19,196 bases of DNA from Ruminiclostridium sp. (GCA_017550775.1 JAFZOA010000685.1:1-19196), one strand, 5' to 3'. Shown: positions 8,439-15,028, counted from the first letter of the stretch. Translations and numbers: made by a program. Notes: generated by a model not told the origin, from the letters alone.

Positions 8439-9176
8439 TCAGAAGTTCGTTTTATAGAAGTATTCAAACGGGAGACCCGACTCCCGTATTTTTTCTGCGT
8501 AGTAAACACCGACAAAGCGGTAGTGCCACGGCTCATAGATTATGCCGGTAACATTCTCGTATTCCTTCGGATAACGCATGATGAAACCGTACTTGTGGGC
8601 GTTTTCGGACAGCCAGCGGAACTGTTCGGTATTCTCGAAGTCGTCGGTGATGTCGTCGTGAGTCTCCCACCAGTCCGGCGTGAGTATGTCGAGCGCGAGT
8701 CCCGCGTTATGCTCGCTCGTATAGGGGAGCATTATTTCCTTTTCTGCGAGCTTTCGTGCCTCAGACCGGGTATGCCCCTCACGGATAAGCCGCTCGGTAT
8801 AGCTTTCAAGGTTCTCCTGCTGCTTCTGGACGCTGCGGTACGCGGAGACCACCGTGAGCGTGACCCCGTCCGCCTGTGCGTCCGCGATCATCTGCTTGGC
8901 ATAGCCTGCGCACCGTTCGTCGAGCATGAAGCTTCCCTGAACGTAATCCAGTCCGACGGTAAAGCTCTCGTCAAGCGGGTTTTCGGCGTTGATGAGGTAG
9001 TATGCCCAGAGGTTGTCAACGCGCTGACCCGACGCGGAGGGGATATTGTCCTGCGCGATACGGAGCTTATCCGCGCTGCTCGGGAAGTACGTTGCGAAGA
9101 GCCTGAACCCGAAGAACAGGATATAGAAGCCGAGCGTGACTGTTACGATCGTTCCCGGACTCAATGTTTTTCCCAC
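8439..9176 (-). CDS. VanY-type D-alanyl-D-alanine carboxypeptidase (peptidase M15B)
   Basis: This zinc enzyme removes the last D-Ala from peptidoglycan stem peptides outside the membrane. From the start chosen here it has 245 residues: a membrane anchor (about residues 10-28), then the M15B domain with SAYRS, SEHNAGLALD (zinc ligands His156 and Asp163) and IYEPWHYRF (Glu215, zinc ligand His218). I chose GTG at 9174-9176 because AAGGGGTGA lies just upstream. The frame stays open to 9236, but a TTG there lies inside the -35 box of its own promoter, and the ATG at 9201-9203 falls at the expected transcription start. It is the first gene of an operon with the diguanylate cyclase. VanY proteins occur with or without vancomycin resistance; no van genes are seen here. 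Confidence 0.93.
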   Translation of the reverse strand: MGKTLSPGTIVTVTLGFYILFFGFRLFATYFPSSADKLRIAQDNIPSASGQRVDNLWAYYLINAENPLDESFTVGLDYVQGSFMLDERCAGYAKQMIADAQADGVTLTVVSAYRSVQKQQENLESYTERLIREGHTRSEARKLAEKEIMLPYTSEHNAGLALDILTPDWWETHDDITDDFENTEQFRWLSENAHKYGFIMRYPKEYENVTGIIYEPWHYRFVGVYYAEKIRESGLPFEYFYKTNF

Positions 9177-9207
9177 AGGCTCACCCCTTTTCCGGATATA
9201 CATCTTT

Positions 9208-9236
9208 ATTATAACAGTATTTGACGTAATAGTCAA
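9208..9236 (-). promoter_or_regulatory. SigA-type promoter for the VanY-diguanylate cyclase operon
   Basis: On the minus strand TTGACT (9231-9236), a 17-base spacer and TATAAT (9208-9213). It matches the phosphatase promoter at 4702-4730 at almost every position, including much of the spacer. TTGAC at 9221-9225 and GTCAA at 9232-9236 also form a small inverted repeat over the -35 box, a possible operator. Confidence 0.85.
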
Positions 9237-9267
9237 GAAACGGGGTCAAATTTATGTGAAAAATCTA

Positions 9268-9296
9268 TTGAAATTTACGCGGGAATATGGTAAAAT
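9268..9296 (+). promoter_or_regulatory. SigA-type promoter for Big_2 paralog 2
   Basis: TTGAAA (9268-9273), a 17-base spacer ending TGG, and TAAAAT (9291-9296), an extended -10 form. Start expected near 9303, leaving a leader of about 93 bases. The same TATTGAAA-17-TAAAAT pattern recurs at 10177-10205. Confidence 0.82.
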
Positions 9297-9315
9297 ATAG
9301 TTGCGAGTTGCATGA

Positions 9316-9339
9316 GACTGCATTATTCGGCGTGCAGTC
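9316..9339 (+). promoter_or_regulatory. Conserved 5' leader hairpin of Big_2 paralog 2
   Basis: GACTGCA (9316-9322) and TGCAGTC (9333-9339) form a perfect 7-bp stem with loop TTATTCGGCG. The 33 bases 9308-9340 match 4599-4631 (opposite strand) at 30 of 33 positions, much better than the promoter spacer does. Function unknown; mRNA stability or a regulator site are possible. Confidence 0.5.
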
Positions 9340-9396
9340 GTAACTGTGCGCTTTTGGATCTCTAAACTTATCAATACAACAAGGAGGACATGAAAA

Positions 9397-10101
9397 ATGT
9401 CGAAATTCAGGAAGATGACAGCGGTGCTGCTGTCTGTGGTAATGCTCGTTTGCTGCTTCGCGGTGAACGTGAGCGCAGCAGGTATTGCCGATACGGCAAA
9501 GGCGATCGAGAGCGGAAAAACATACACCGCAAAACTGTATAAAAACGGTGAACAAGCGGATTATAAGATCGTTCTTAGCAAAGACGGCGATTTGAAGTTG
9601 AATATCTCAACACAGATGTATCGTGTGGATGTTTATCTTTATGATTCCAACGGAAACAGTTTAGGCGCTCTTGATCTTAAGGCAGATTCCGGTTCGACCG
9701 GCAGACCGTGGTCCGGCTCTTACATCTATTGCCAGTGGAACAGCACAGTTGAGAAATACGTCGGCTCCTTTAAGTATTCTTTAGAAAAGGGAACATACTA
9801 TCTCAGATTTGAGCGTTACGGTTCGACCGGTTCCGAAAAGGTTACCTTCAAAGCTACATACCCCTCCTCCGGTTCATCGTCCGAAAAGTCCAAGGCGGAG
9901 TGCATAAACGTTCCGCTTAAGAAGGGCAGCACAATGCAGCTTTCCGTTGACACAAAGGACACCGTCAAGTGGTCAAGCTCCGACAAGTCCATAGCGGAAG
10001 TAAGCAGCAGCGGCAAGGTGACAGCGAAGAAAAAGGGAACTGCTGTCATAACCGCAAAGACCGACAGTTCGACATTAAAGATCGGCATAAAGGTTTCATA
10101 A
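9397..10101 (+). CDS. Secreted Big_2-domain protein, paralog 2
   Basis: A 234-residue exported protein. The signal peptide is MSKFRKMTAVLLSVVMLVCC with likely cleavage after NVSAA (about residue 28). Residues about 30-150 are beta-rich and PPC-like (RVDVYLYDSNGNSLGALDL, SLEKGTYYLRFERYG). The C-terminal Big_2 domain, about 165-234, has KGSTMQLSVD, VKWSSSDKSIAEVSSSGKVT and KKKGTAVITAK. AGGAGG (9382-9387) lies nine bases before the ATG. The gene is single, with its own promoter and terminator. Signal-peptide DNA is almost identical to that of the next gene, which argues for fairly recent duplication. The role is unknown; Big_2 domains occur in adhesins and surface proteins. Confidence 0.88.
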   Translation: MSKFRKMTAVLLSVVMLVCCFAVNVSAAGIADTAKAIESGKTYTAKLYKNGEQADYKIVLSKDGDLKLNISTQMYRVDVYLYDSNGNSLGALDLKADSGSTGRPWSGSYIYCQWNSTVEKYVGSFKYSLEKGTYYLRFERYGSTGSEKVTFKATYPSSGSSSEKSKAECINVPLKKGSTMQLSVDTKDTVKWSSSDKSIAEVSSSGKVTAKKKGTAVITAKTDSSTLKIGIKVS

Positions 10102-10107
10102 GATCAG

Positions 10108-10143
10108 AACGCGCGTGAGAGCCGAAACTCACGCGCGTTTTTT
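10108..10143 (+). terminator. Intrinsic terminator of Big_2 paralog 2
   Basis: A 12-bp perfect stem (AACGCGCGTGAG 10108-10119 with its complement at 10128-10139) with an eight-base loop and a run of six T (10138-10143). Confidence 0.95.
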
Positions 10144-10176
10144 ATACGCACTATTCTTTAATTGCTTTAAAACCTA

Positions 10177-10205
10177 TTGAAAAACTTTACGGAATGTGGT
10201 AAAAT
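10177..10205 (+). promoter_or_regulatory. SigA-type promoter for Big_2 paralog 3
   Basis: TTGAAA (10177-10182), a 17-base spacer ending TGG, and TAAAAT (10200-10205). The stretch CTATTGAAA, the TTTACGG...GGAAT core of the spacer and TGGTAAAATA match the paralog 2 promoter. The leader from here to the ATG at 10396 is about 185 bases. It holds a short hairpin (GGTC-GGAAAT-GACC) right after the start and a palindrome at 10297-10324. Confidence 0.8.
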
Positions 10206-10296
10206 AGTAATGTGGTCGGAAATGACCGGAAAATCAGGCGATCGTATAATTCGAAGCGTATATCCTCCGCCTCCGGCAGAGAAAGATACAGAACAA

Positions 10297-10324
10297 AGCT
10301 TTCATATCTCAGATCGTGAAAGCT
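10297..10324. promoter_or_regulatory. Inverted repeat in the leader of Big_2 paralog 3
   Basis: AGCTTTCA (10297-10304) and TGAAAGCT (10317-10324) are perfect complements with a 12-base loop. No T run follows, so it is not an intrinsic terminator. It could be an mRNA hairpin or a protein site. It does not match any riboswitch I recognise. Confidence 0.4.
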
Positions 10325-10395
10325 CCGAACTTAACGCTGTTTACGAGTTTTACAACCGGCTGAAATGACAGATGAAAAAAGGAGGACATGAAATT

Positions 10396-11118
10396 ATGTC
10401 AAAACTCAGGAAGATGACAGCGGTGCTGCTGTCTTTGTTAATACTCGTTTGCTGCTTCGCGGTGAATGCGGGCGCTGCGGGCGTTCCGGACAACGCAAAG
10501 ACTATCACGAGCGGCAAGACTTACGAGGAGACGACCGGACTGATCGGAAGCACTGTTTTCAATTACAAGATCAAGGTCACAAAAGCCGGTACGATGACAA
10601 TAAAGCTTAACGCCAAGACCAAACGTTCAAATCTGTGGTTCATGAACTCAAACGGAAAATCCCTCGAACCTTCCGGGATAAAAAGCTCCAAAGGCTCCGC
10701 CGAGTGGGGAGGAATGTTTTTAGCCTATACCGATGTCCACGGAGACGGAACATATACATATTCCGGAAATATATCATACACAGTAAGCAAGGGAACATAC
10801 TATATCAAGTATCAGGCTCTCTCGCCGCTTGAAGGAAGCTTCAGCATTTCCTGTACGACCCCCAAGACCTCTTCCACCTCCTCCACTTCCACCGGCAAGC
10901 TTACCGGAATAGCTCTTCCCATGAAGGTCGGCGAAACTGTCCAGCTTGCGGCGGCTACAACGGGCAAGGTAAGCGGTAAAGTCAAGTGGTCAAGCTCCGA
11001 CAAGAAGATCGCGACAGTAAGCTCTTCCGGAAAAGTCACCGCGAAGAAGAAAGGGACGGCTGCGATAACCTGTAAGCTCGGCAAAAAGAAGTCAACTATC
11101 TATGTTAATGTAACATAA
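10396..11118 (+). CDS. Secreted Big_2-domain protein, paralog 3
   Basis: A 240-residue exported protein. The signal peptide is MSKLRKMTAVLLSLLILVCC with likely cleavage after NAGAA. A beta-rich PPC-like region follows (FNYKIKVTKAGTMTIKLNAK, SYTVSKGTYYIKYQ), then a Ser/Thr linker (SSTSSTSTG, about residue 162-172) and a C-terminal Big_2 domain (MKVGETVQLAAA, VKWSSSDKKIATVSSSGKVT, KKKGTAAITCK). The ATG at 10396 was chosen because AGGAGG (10380-10385) lies 10 bases upstream; an in-frame ATG at 10372 would put the ribosome site inside the gene. It is in tandem with paralog 2 but separated by a terminator and its own promoter. Function unknown. Confidence 0.88.
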   Translation: MSKLRKMTAVLLSLLILVCCFAVNAGAAGVPDNAKTITSGKTYEETTGLIGSTVFNYKIKVTKAGTMTIKLNAKTKRSNLWFMNSNGKSLEPSGIKSSKGSAEWGGMFLAYTDVHGDGTYTYSGNISYTVSKGTYYIKYQALSPLEGSFSISCTTPKTSSTSSTSTGKLTGIALPMKVGETVQLAAATTGKVSGKVKWSSSDKKIATVSSSGKVTAKKKGTAAITCKLGKKKSTIYVNVT

Positions 11119-11161
11119 TCATACATATACTGAGTCTTCGTTCTGTATTCCGGTAATTTGC

Positions 11162-11189
11162 TTTACCCCCGCCTTACGGCGGGGGTAAA
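11162..11189. terminator. Strong hairpin after Big_2 paralog 3, without a T tract
   Basis: A perfect 12-bp stem (TTTACCCCCGCC 11162-11173 with its complement 11178-11189) and loop TTAC, 43 bases after the stop codon. No T run follows on either strand, so it may be a 3' stabilising hairpin or an imperfect terminator. The remaining bases to 11304 show no gene. Confidence 0.5.
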
Positions 11190-11304
11190 ACTATATTGTT
11201 CCGCTTCCCCGCATCCCGACAAAGGTGAATACTATCCATTCCCCTGTCTGACAGAAAATGAGCCGGTCAGTCCCAAAAGCGCGAGTCGTGGCATAATTGA
11301 CCAC

Positions 11305-11347
11305 AAAACTGTATCGTCCCCCGCCGTACAGCGAAGGACGATACAGT
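11305..11347 (-). terminator. Candidate terminator of the transglutaminase-hydrolase operon
   Basis: A perfect 12-bp inverted repeat (ACTGTATCGTCC 11308-11319 and its complement 11336-11347) with a 16-base loop. On the minus strand it is followed by TTTT and lies about 40 bases after the hydrolase stop. The short T run makes the call moderate. Confidence 0.55.
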
Positions 11348-11386
11348 ATCACATATATCTTTTGGAAGAACAGAAACATATCATTT

Positions 11387-12199
11387 TTATTTTTCGAGGA
11401 AGTCGTATATTCTCCGGTTGAAGTCCGGGGCTTCATCATATACCGCGTGACTGAGCTCCGGATAAATGTACAGCTCGCTCCCCTGTATTCTCTCGTGAAG
11501 CTCTCCCGCCGCCGTGACTCCGACCGTCTTATCCTGTCCGCCGCCGATTATGAGTGTCGGGCAGGTGATACTGCCGATCACGCCGGTCGCGTCGAAGCCG
11601 AGGATAGCGTCGGCATTTATCAGTAAGCGCCGGAAGCTTTTCGGCTTGCCGACCGAGCTGTACAGAGAGAGCATCATACGGTGCTTCCGGAGGTACTCGT
11701 CCGTGTAGCTTTTCTCCGCCGTATCGAGCATGAGACTCTTGTAGTCACCGCGCTCCGCCATTTCCTTACACGCGCCTACCACCGTCCGGACAGTTTCATT
11801 CGCGTACGGCGCTGTGACCGCGAGCACAAGCTTTTCAACCATGTCCGGGAAGTCTGCCGCAAGGTACTGCGAGATCATGCCGCCCTGCGACACCCCGACG
11901 ATACAGGCTTTCCCGATGCCGAGGGCCTTCATCGCCGCCGCCTGATCCGCCGCCATATCGCGGATAGAATAGCCGTCCGGCATATCGTCCTTTCTGCTGA
12001 ACATATACACCGTGTATCTGTCAAAGAACAGTCTGTACGGCTTCGCTAAGAGCGCTGCCTTGCCCCGCACCGTCGCGAGACCGTCAGCAAACCCGGGAAT
12101 GAATATCACCGCTTTTTTTCCGCTCCCGAACGAGACATACGACATCTCGGTATCACCGACCGGCACAGAGCCGTTTTTCAGATTTAGATTTGAAGACAT
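11387..12199 (-). CDS. Alpha/beta-fold hydrolase
   Basis: A 270-residue cytoplasmic enzyme of the alpha/beta hydrolase superfamily, substrate unknown. The fold is recognisable from VIFIPGFADGLATV (oxyanion-hole region, about residue 30), the nucleophile elbow GVSQGGMISQ (Ser104), TLIIGGGQDKTV (acid Asp223) and ELSHAVYDE (His251), so the triad is complete. There is no signal peptide. AAAGGA lies seven bases before the ATG. It begins 43 bases after the stop of the transglutaminase lipoprotein on the same strand with no promoter between, so it is probably the second gene of that operon. It could be an esterase, lipase or peptidase-like member. Confidence 0.9.
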   Translation of the reverse strand: MSSNLNLKNGSVPVGDTEMSYVSFGSGKKAVIFIPGFADGLATVRGKAALLAKPYRLFFDRYTVYMFSRKDDMPDGYSIRDMAADQAAAMKALGIGKACIVGVSQGGMISQYLAADFPDMVEKLVLAVTAPYANETVRTVVGACKEMAERGDYKSLMLDTAEKSYTDEYLRKHRMMLSLYSSVGKPKSFRRLLINADAILGFDATGVIGSITCPTLIIGGGQDKTVGVTAAGELHERIQGSELYIYPELSHAVYDEAPDFNRRIYDFLEK

Positions 12200-12242
12200 A
12201 CAGGGATCCTTTCAGGCTTTCCGCACGAAGCAGAAGTCATTC

Positions 12243-14141
12243 TCACCAATCGGTCTCATACCAGCAGTCGCAGCTCTCATCGTACACATAGATCGTGTCA
12301 TCGTAGGGATCAAGGCAGGCAAAGAGGTTTTCGCTCTCGATGTACATGAATACACACCCTGTCTCGTCGTCGAACAGATACCATATTCCGTCATCATACT
12401 CCCAGTCGCTCTTTTTCCAGCTGCTGTCGAGGAAGTTCCACCAACCGTCTTCCGAGCTGTCTCTGTCGTCGGAATACTCGCCGAACCAGTCGCCGTAATC
12501 GTAGTACCAGCTGTCATCCCAGTCGTCGTTGTAGTAATCGTCGCTGTAATAGTCGTTGCTGTAATAGTCGCTGTAATTGCTCCAGTCATTGCCGCTGTAC
12601 CAGTCATCGTTCCAGTAGTTGCTCCAGTCGTTGTTCCAGTAATCGTTCCAATCGTAGTTGTAGTCGTAATAGTCGTCGTAGTAGCTGCTGTAATAATCGT
12701 CGTCGTAGTTATAGTAGTCGTTGTAATAGTCGTTGTAATAGTTGTTGTAATCGTCGTAGTAGTTGTAATAATCGTTACCTATGTTGAAGTTATTGTTATC
12801 GTCGTAGTAATTGTAATAATCGTAATTGTTGTTATTATTGTAGTCGTAATAGTCGTAATTGTTGTTATTGTTGTAGTCGTAGTAGTCGTAATCGTAGTTG
12901 TAGCCGGAATTGTCGTAACCGTCATACTCGTTGCCGTTTACGTTGTCATATCCGTCGCCGAAGTCTGTGCCGTACTTGTTGCCGCCGAAGTAGTTATCAA
13001 AGCTCGCCTTTGTTCCGTTGGCTGTGGGAAGCCCAGATGAAATACTGCTGAGCTGATGATCGGAGCTCATCTTACGGTCGGTAATGTTGAAGTAGTCATA
13101 GTAGTAGTAGTTCGGAGGGTTGCCCTCGGGGTCGTCCCATGTAACGTCCATAGCATAGCATTCGCCGTCGAGGATAAGCTTGCACCACGCATGGGCTTCG
13201 CCCGCATAGCCGTCTGCGACCGCGCACTGAATGCCCGATCTCTGCATCAGATATGTAAACGCCTGAGAATAACCGGCGCAGACTGTCTTTTTCTGGACAA
13301 GAGCGTTGTACGCGACCTGATCGAGGTCGTTCTCCACATAATCTATCGTATGGGTGAGGTAGTCGTGGGCATACTTTGCGCGCTCGATATCGTTCGGGAG
13401 CTTGGACATAGCGTCGATCACCTTGGAAACGCTGTTTTCGAGGGCGGAGGTGTTGCCGGCGATATCATTCACGAGGGAATTGTAATCCATCTGGATCTCG
13501 GTGATGTTCCCGTAGTTGTTGTAGAAATAGTTGTATGTAAGGTCGATCCAGATAAGCTCCGGCCGGTCGTACCTTATATAGTAGAGGATCAAGTCAAGCT
13601 CTTTCGCGGTTATCGGAACAGAGATCTTTATGCTTCTGCTGCCTTTGAGCAGACCCTGATATATGGTGTCATACGCGGTGAGCATATTTCCGGAAAGCTG
13701 GTTGCGGTAGAGGTAGAAGTCCGAAGGGAGCTTTGTACCGTCGTACTTTTTCCCGACTATCTGATTTATAGCCTTTGCGCTGCGGCGGACAGCCTTCTGA
13801 GGCTCCTGCGAGAGCTTTCCCGTACCCTTCTGGCGCTTGAGGCCGCTCCTGGAAACACCCTGAACACCTCTGCCGACGCCGGTCGTATCTGCGGTCACGG
13901 CTTCACCGTCCCCGGGCGTTGTCGTCACGGCAGCGGTCGTTGATACGGAGGTGGTCGTTGTCACTTCGGCGGTAGTTGTAGTCGTCTCGGCGGTGGTGGT
14001 CACGGTCGTAACCGAGGTGACCGCTTCGGTGATCGCCTCTGTGATGCCGGTCACCGGAGAACCGCAGGAAGACAGCGTTAAGCACAACGCGGCGGCAGCG
14101 GCCGTACATTTAAACAATCTTGCTAAAAAGCTTTTATTCAT
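12243..14141 (-). CDS. Transglutaminase-like lipoprotein with a long Tyr/Asp/Asn-rich tail
   Basis: A 632-residue surface lipoprotein. The signal peptide ends in the lipobox LSSC (lipidated Cys26), followed by a Thr-rich linker (about 30-76) and a basic stretch. A transglutaminase-like domain (about 230-345) has a complete triad: KKTVCAGYSQAF (Cys288), EAHAWCK (His317) and MDVTWDDP (Asp332). Residues about 400-550 consist almost entirely of Tyr, Asp and Asn with some Trp, Ser and Gly, including two exact copies of YDYYDYNNNNN. The last 65 residues are Trp/Tyr/Asp-rich but more ordered (DDGIWYLFDDETGCVFMYIE). This class of enzyme is a cysteine protease or crosslinker of wall or surface proteins in bacteria. 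AAGGAG lies about eight bases before the ATG. The lipoprotein and triad calls are firm; the tail's function is unknown. Confidence 0.9.
   Translation of the reverse strand: MNKSFLARLFKCTAAAAALCLTLSSCGSPVTGITEAITEAVTSVTTVTTTAETTTTTAEVTTTTSVSTTAAVTTTPGDGEAVTADTTGVGRGVQGVSRSGLKRQKGTGKLSQEPQKAVRRSAKAINQIVGKKYDGTKLPSDFYLYRNQLSGNMLTAYDTIYQGLLKGSRSIKISVPITAKELDLILYYIRYDRPELIWIDLTYNYFYNNYGNITEIQMDYNSLVNDIAGNTSALENSVSKVIDAMSKLPNDIERAKYAHDYLTHTIDYVENDLDQVAYNALVQKKTVCAGYSQAFTYLMQRSGIQCAVADGYAGEAHAWCKLILDGECYAMDVTWDDPEGNPPNYYYYDYFNITDRKMSSDHQLSSISSGLPTANGTKASFDNYFGGNKYGTDFGDGYDNVNGNEYDGYDNSGYNYDYDYYDYNNNNNYDYYDYNNNNNYDYYNYYDDNNNFNIGNDYYNYYDDYNNYYNDYYNDYYNYDDDYYSSYYDDYYDYNYDWNDYWNNDWSNYWNDDWYSGNDWSNYSDYYSNDYYSDDYYNDDWDDSWYYDYGDWFGEYSDDRDSSEDGWWNFLDSSWKKSDWEYDDGIWYLFDDETGCVFMYIESENLFACLDPYDDTIYVYDESCDCWYETDW
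12820..12885. repeat. Two tandem 33-bp units inside the Tyr/Asp/Asn-rich region
   Basis: Units 12820-12852 and 12853-12885 differ at two positions and each encodes the 11-residue unit YDYYDYNNNNN (circularly read). A diverged third unit flanks them. The multiple-of-three length keeps the frame, so copy number could vary without breaking the gene. Confidence 0.8.
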
Positions 14142-14188
14142 GGTTCATGCTCCTTTCAAAGCAATATGGAACAGAGTTGATTTTTTAT

Positions 14189-14217
14189 ATTATAGCACCG
14201 TATCCGGGTTTTGTAAA
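14189..14217 (-). promoter_or_regulatory. SigA-type promoter for the transglutaminase-hydrolase operon
   Basis: On the minus strand TTTACA (14212-14217), a 17-base spacer ending TGC, and TATAAT (14189-14194). Start expected near 14182, about 40 bases before the ATG. The 220 bases between here and the rpmG promoter at 14438 are AT-rich and hold nothing else I can support. Confidence 0.8.
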
Positions 14218-14437
14218 GCGTGCGTTACACAAAATGCGGCATTTTCAGAAGCGTTTTTCAAATAAATCGTTATATTACATATATCGCACAACATTTTGTG
14301 CTGTGCATTTGTTTATTTTTGCATTTTGCGGTTACAATCCGACACATCGCTCACGCGTATTCCCTGGCTTCGCTGCTTTATATACATTATAACATACACC
14401 CTATACGACGCGGACCGGAAAAAATTTGGAAAAAAGC

Positions 14438-14466
14438 TTGACAAAGGAATATATTTGTGATAGAAT
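14438..14466 (+). promoter_or_regulatory. SigA-type promoter of the rpmG-secE-nusG-rplK-rplA unit
   Basis: TTGACA (14438-14443), a 17-base spacer ending TGA, and TAGAAT (14461-14466), with an extended -10. Start expected near 14473, giving a leader of about 130 bases. Confidence 0.85.
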
Positions 14467-14482
14467 ATATTTACCTCAGAAA

Positions 14483-14536
14483 AAGGGGCTTATTTTTTTT
14501 GTGTGTATCACCGGAAGCTGAACACACTGAGCCCTT
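14483..14536 (+). promoter_or_regulatory. Structured leader of the ribosomal/secE operon
   Basis: AAGGGGCT (14483-14490) can pair with AGCCCTT (14530-14536) with one bulged G, and GTGTGT (14501-14506) with ACACAC (14522-14527) inside it. A run of eight T (14493-14500) lies in the internal loop. This could be a regulatory leader, but I cannot assign a ligand or protein. Confidence 0.35.
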
Positions 14537-14602
14537 GCGCGGTCAGAACGGAACGCGCTGTTGAGGGAGGCTTTAAACGGTAATAAAATAGGAGGTGCCA
14601 AA

Positions 14603-14761
14603 ATGGCCGGAACGAGAAACAAGATCACGCTCGCGTGCACAGAATGCAAACAGCGTAATTACAACACCAAGAAAAACAAGAAGAACGATCCCGACAGAAT
14701 CGAAATGAACAAGTACTGCAGATTCTGCCGCAAGCACACGCTCCATAAGGAGACCAAGTAA
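14603..14761 (+). CDS. rpmG: 50S ribosomal protein L33
   Basis: A 52-residue ribosomal protein of the large subunit. Two Cys pairs ([10 protein letters not shown] and [10 protein letters not shown]) mark the zinc-binding form of L33. The start at 14603 follows GGAGGTG (14591-14597); the in-frame ATG at 14561 would add a non-conserved N-terminus. Its stop overlaps the ribosome site of secE. L33 before secE is a common Firmicutes arrangement. Confidence 0.97.
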   Translation: MAGTRNKITLACTECKQRNYNTKKNKKNDPDRIEMNKYCRFCRKHTLHKETK

Positions 14762-14770
14762 GGAGGATTC

Positions 14771-15028
14771 ATGGCAAAGGAAAAAACGACGGCGGTCGCA
14801 AAAGCGGCTGCGGCTGCGGCTGCTCCGAAGCAGAAGCGCTCTATCGTCAAGTATTTCAAAGATGCAAGATCCGAATTCAAGAAGGTAGTGTGGCCGTCAA
14901 GAAAGCAAGTCGTCAACAATACGATTGTTGTCATTGTAGCATTGGTGGTATCGGGTATTGCAATATGGGCTCTCGACACGGGCTTCGGCTCGCTGCTCAT
15001 GCTCATGCTCGGAAGATTCGGAAACTGA
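14771..15028 (+). CDS. secE: Preprotein translocase subunit SecE
   Basis: An 85-residue single-pass membrane protein that clamps SecY in the Sec translocon. The conserved amphipathic motif YFKDARSEFKKVVWPSRKQV (about residues 28-47) precedes one transmembrane helix (about 50-70). The N-terminus is unusually Ala-rich (KAAAAAAAPKQ). AGGAGG at 14761-14766 overlaps the rpmG stop. Its place before nusG is the standard bacterial order. Confidence 0.97.
   Translation: MAKEKTTAVAKAAAAAAAPKQKRSIVKYFKDARSEFKKVVWPSRKQVVNNTIVVIVALVVSGIAIWALDTGFGSLLMLMLGRFGN

Larger units (their letters stand above)
9204..9340. repeat. Right copy of the inverted divergent-promoter cassette (partner at 4599-4734)
   Basis: This copy holds the minus-strand promoter of the VanY operon, the ATAGTCAAGAAACGG block, the plus-strand promoter of Big_2 paralog 2 and the first part of its leader. 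It matches 4599-4734 in opposite orientation at about 79% by hand alignment, with one single-base gap. The two copies point so that the Big_2 genes run outward and the other operons run toward each other. Confidence 0.85.

Noticed and set aside
8439..9176. Vancomycin resistance cluster
   Set aside because: VanY alone is common in Clostridia; no vanH, vanA/B, vanX or VanRS genes are in the window.
4735..9203. Site-specific invertible DNA switch between the inverted cassettes
   Set aside because: No recombinase gene or short perfect inverted repeats are seen, and the copies are only about 79% alike, so active inversion is not supported; kept only as a possibility in the findings.
10177..10368. 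63-residue ORF before Big_2 paralog 3
   Set aside because: Its TTG start is the -35 box of the paralog 3 promoter, so it cannot be translated from that transcript.
10206..10395. c-di-GMP or other known riboswitch in the long leader
   Set aside because: I looked for known conserved cores because a diguanylate cyclase is nearby, but found none.
12012..13040. 342-residue plus-strand ORF with long Val/Ile runs
   Set aside because: It is the complement of the Tyr/Asp/Asn codons of the minus-strand lipoprotein; the Val/Ile runs follow directly from that composition, and there is no ribosome site or promoter.
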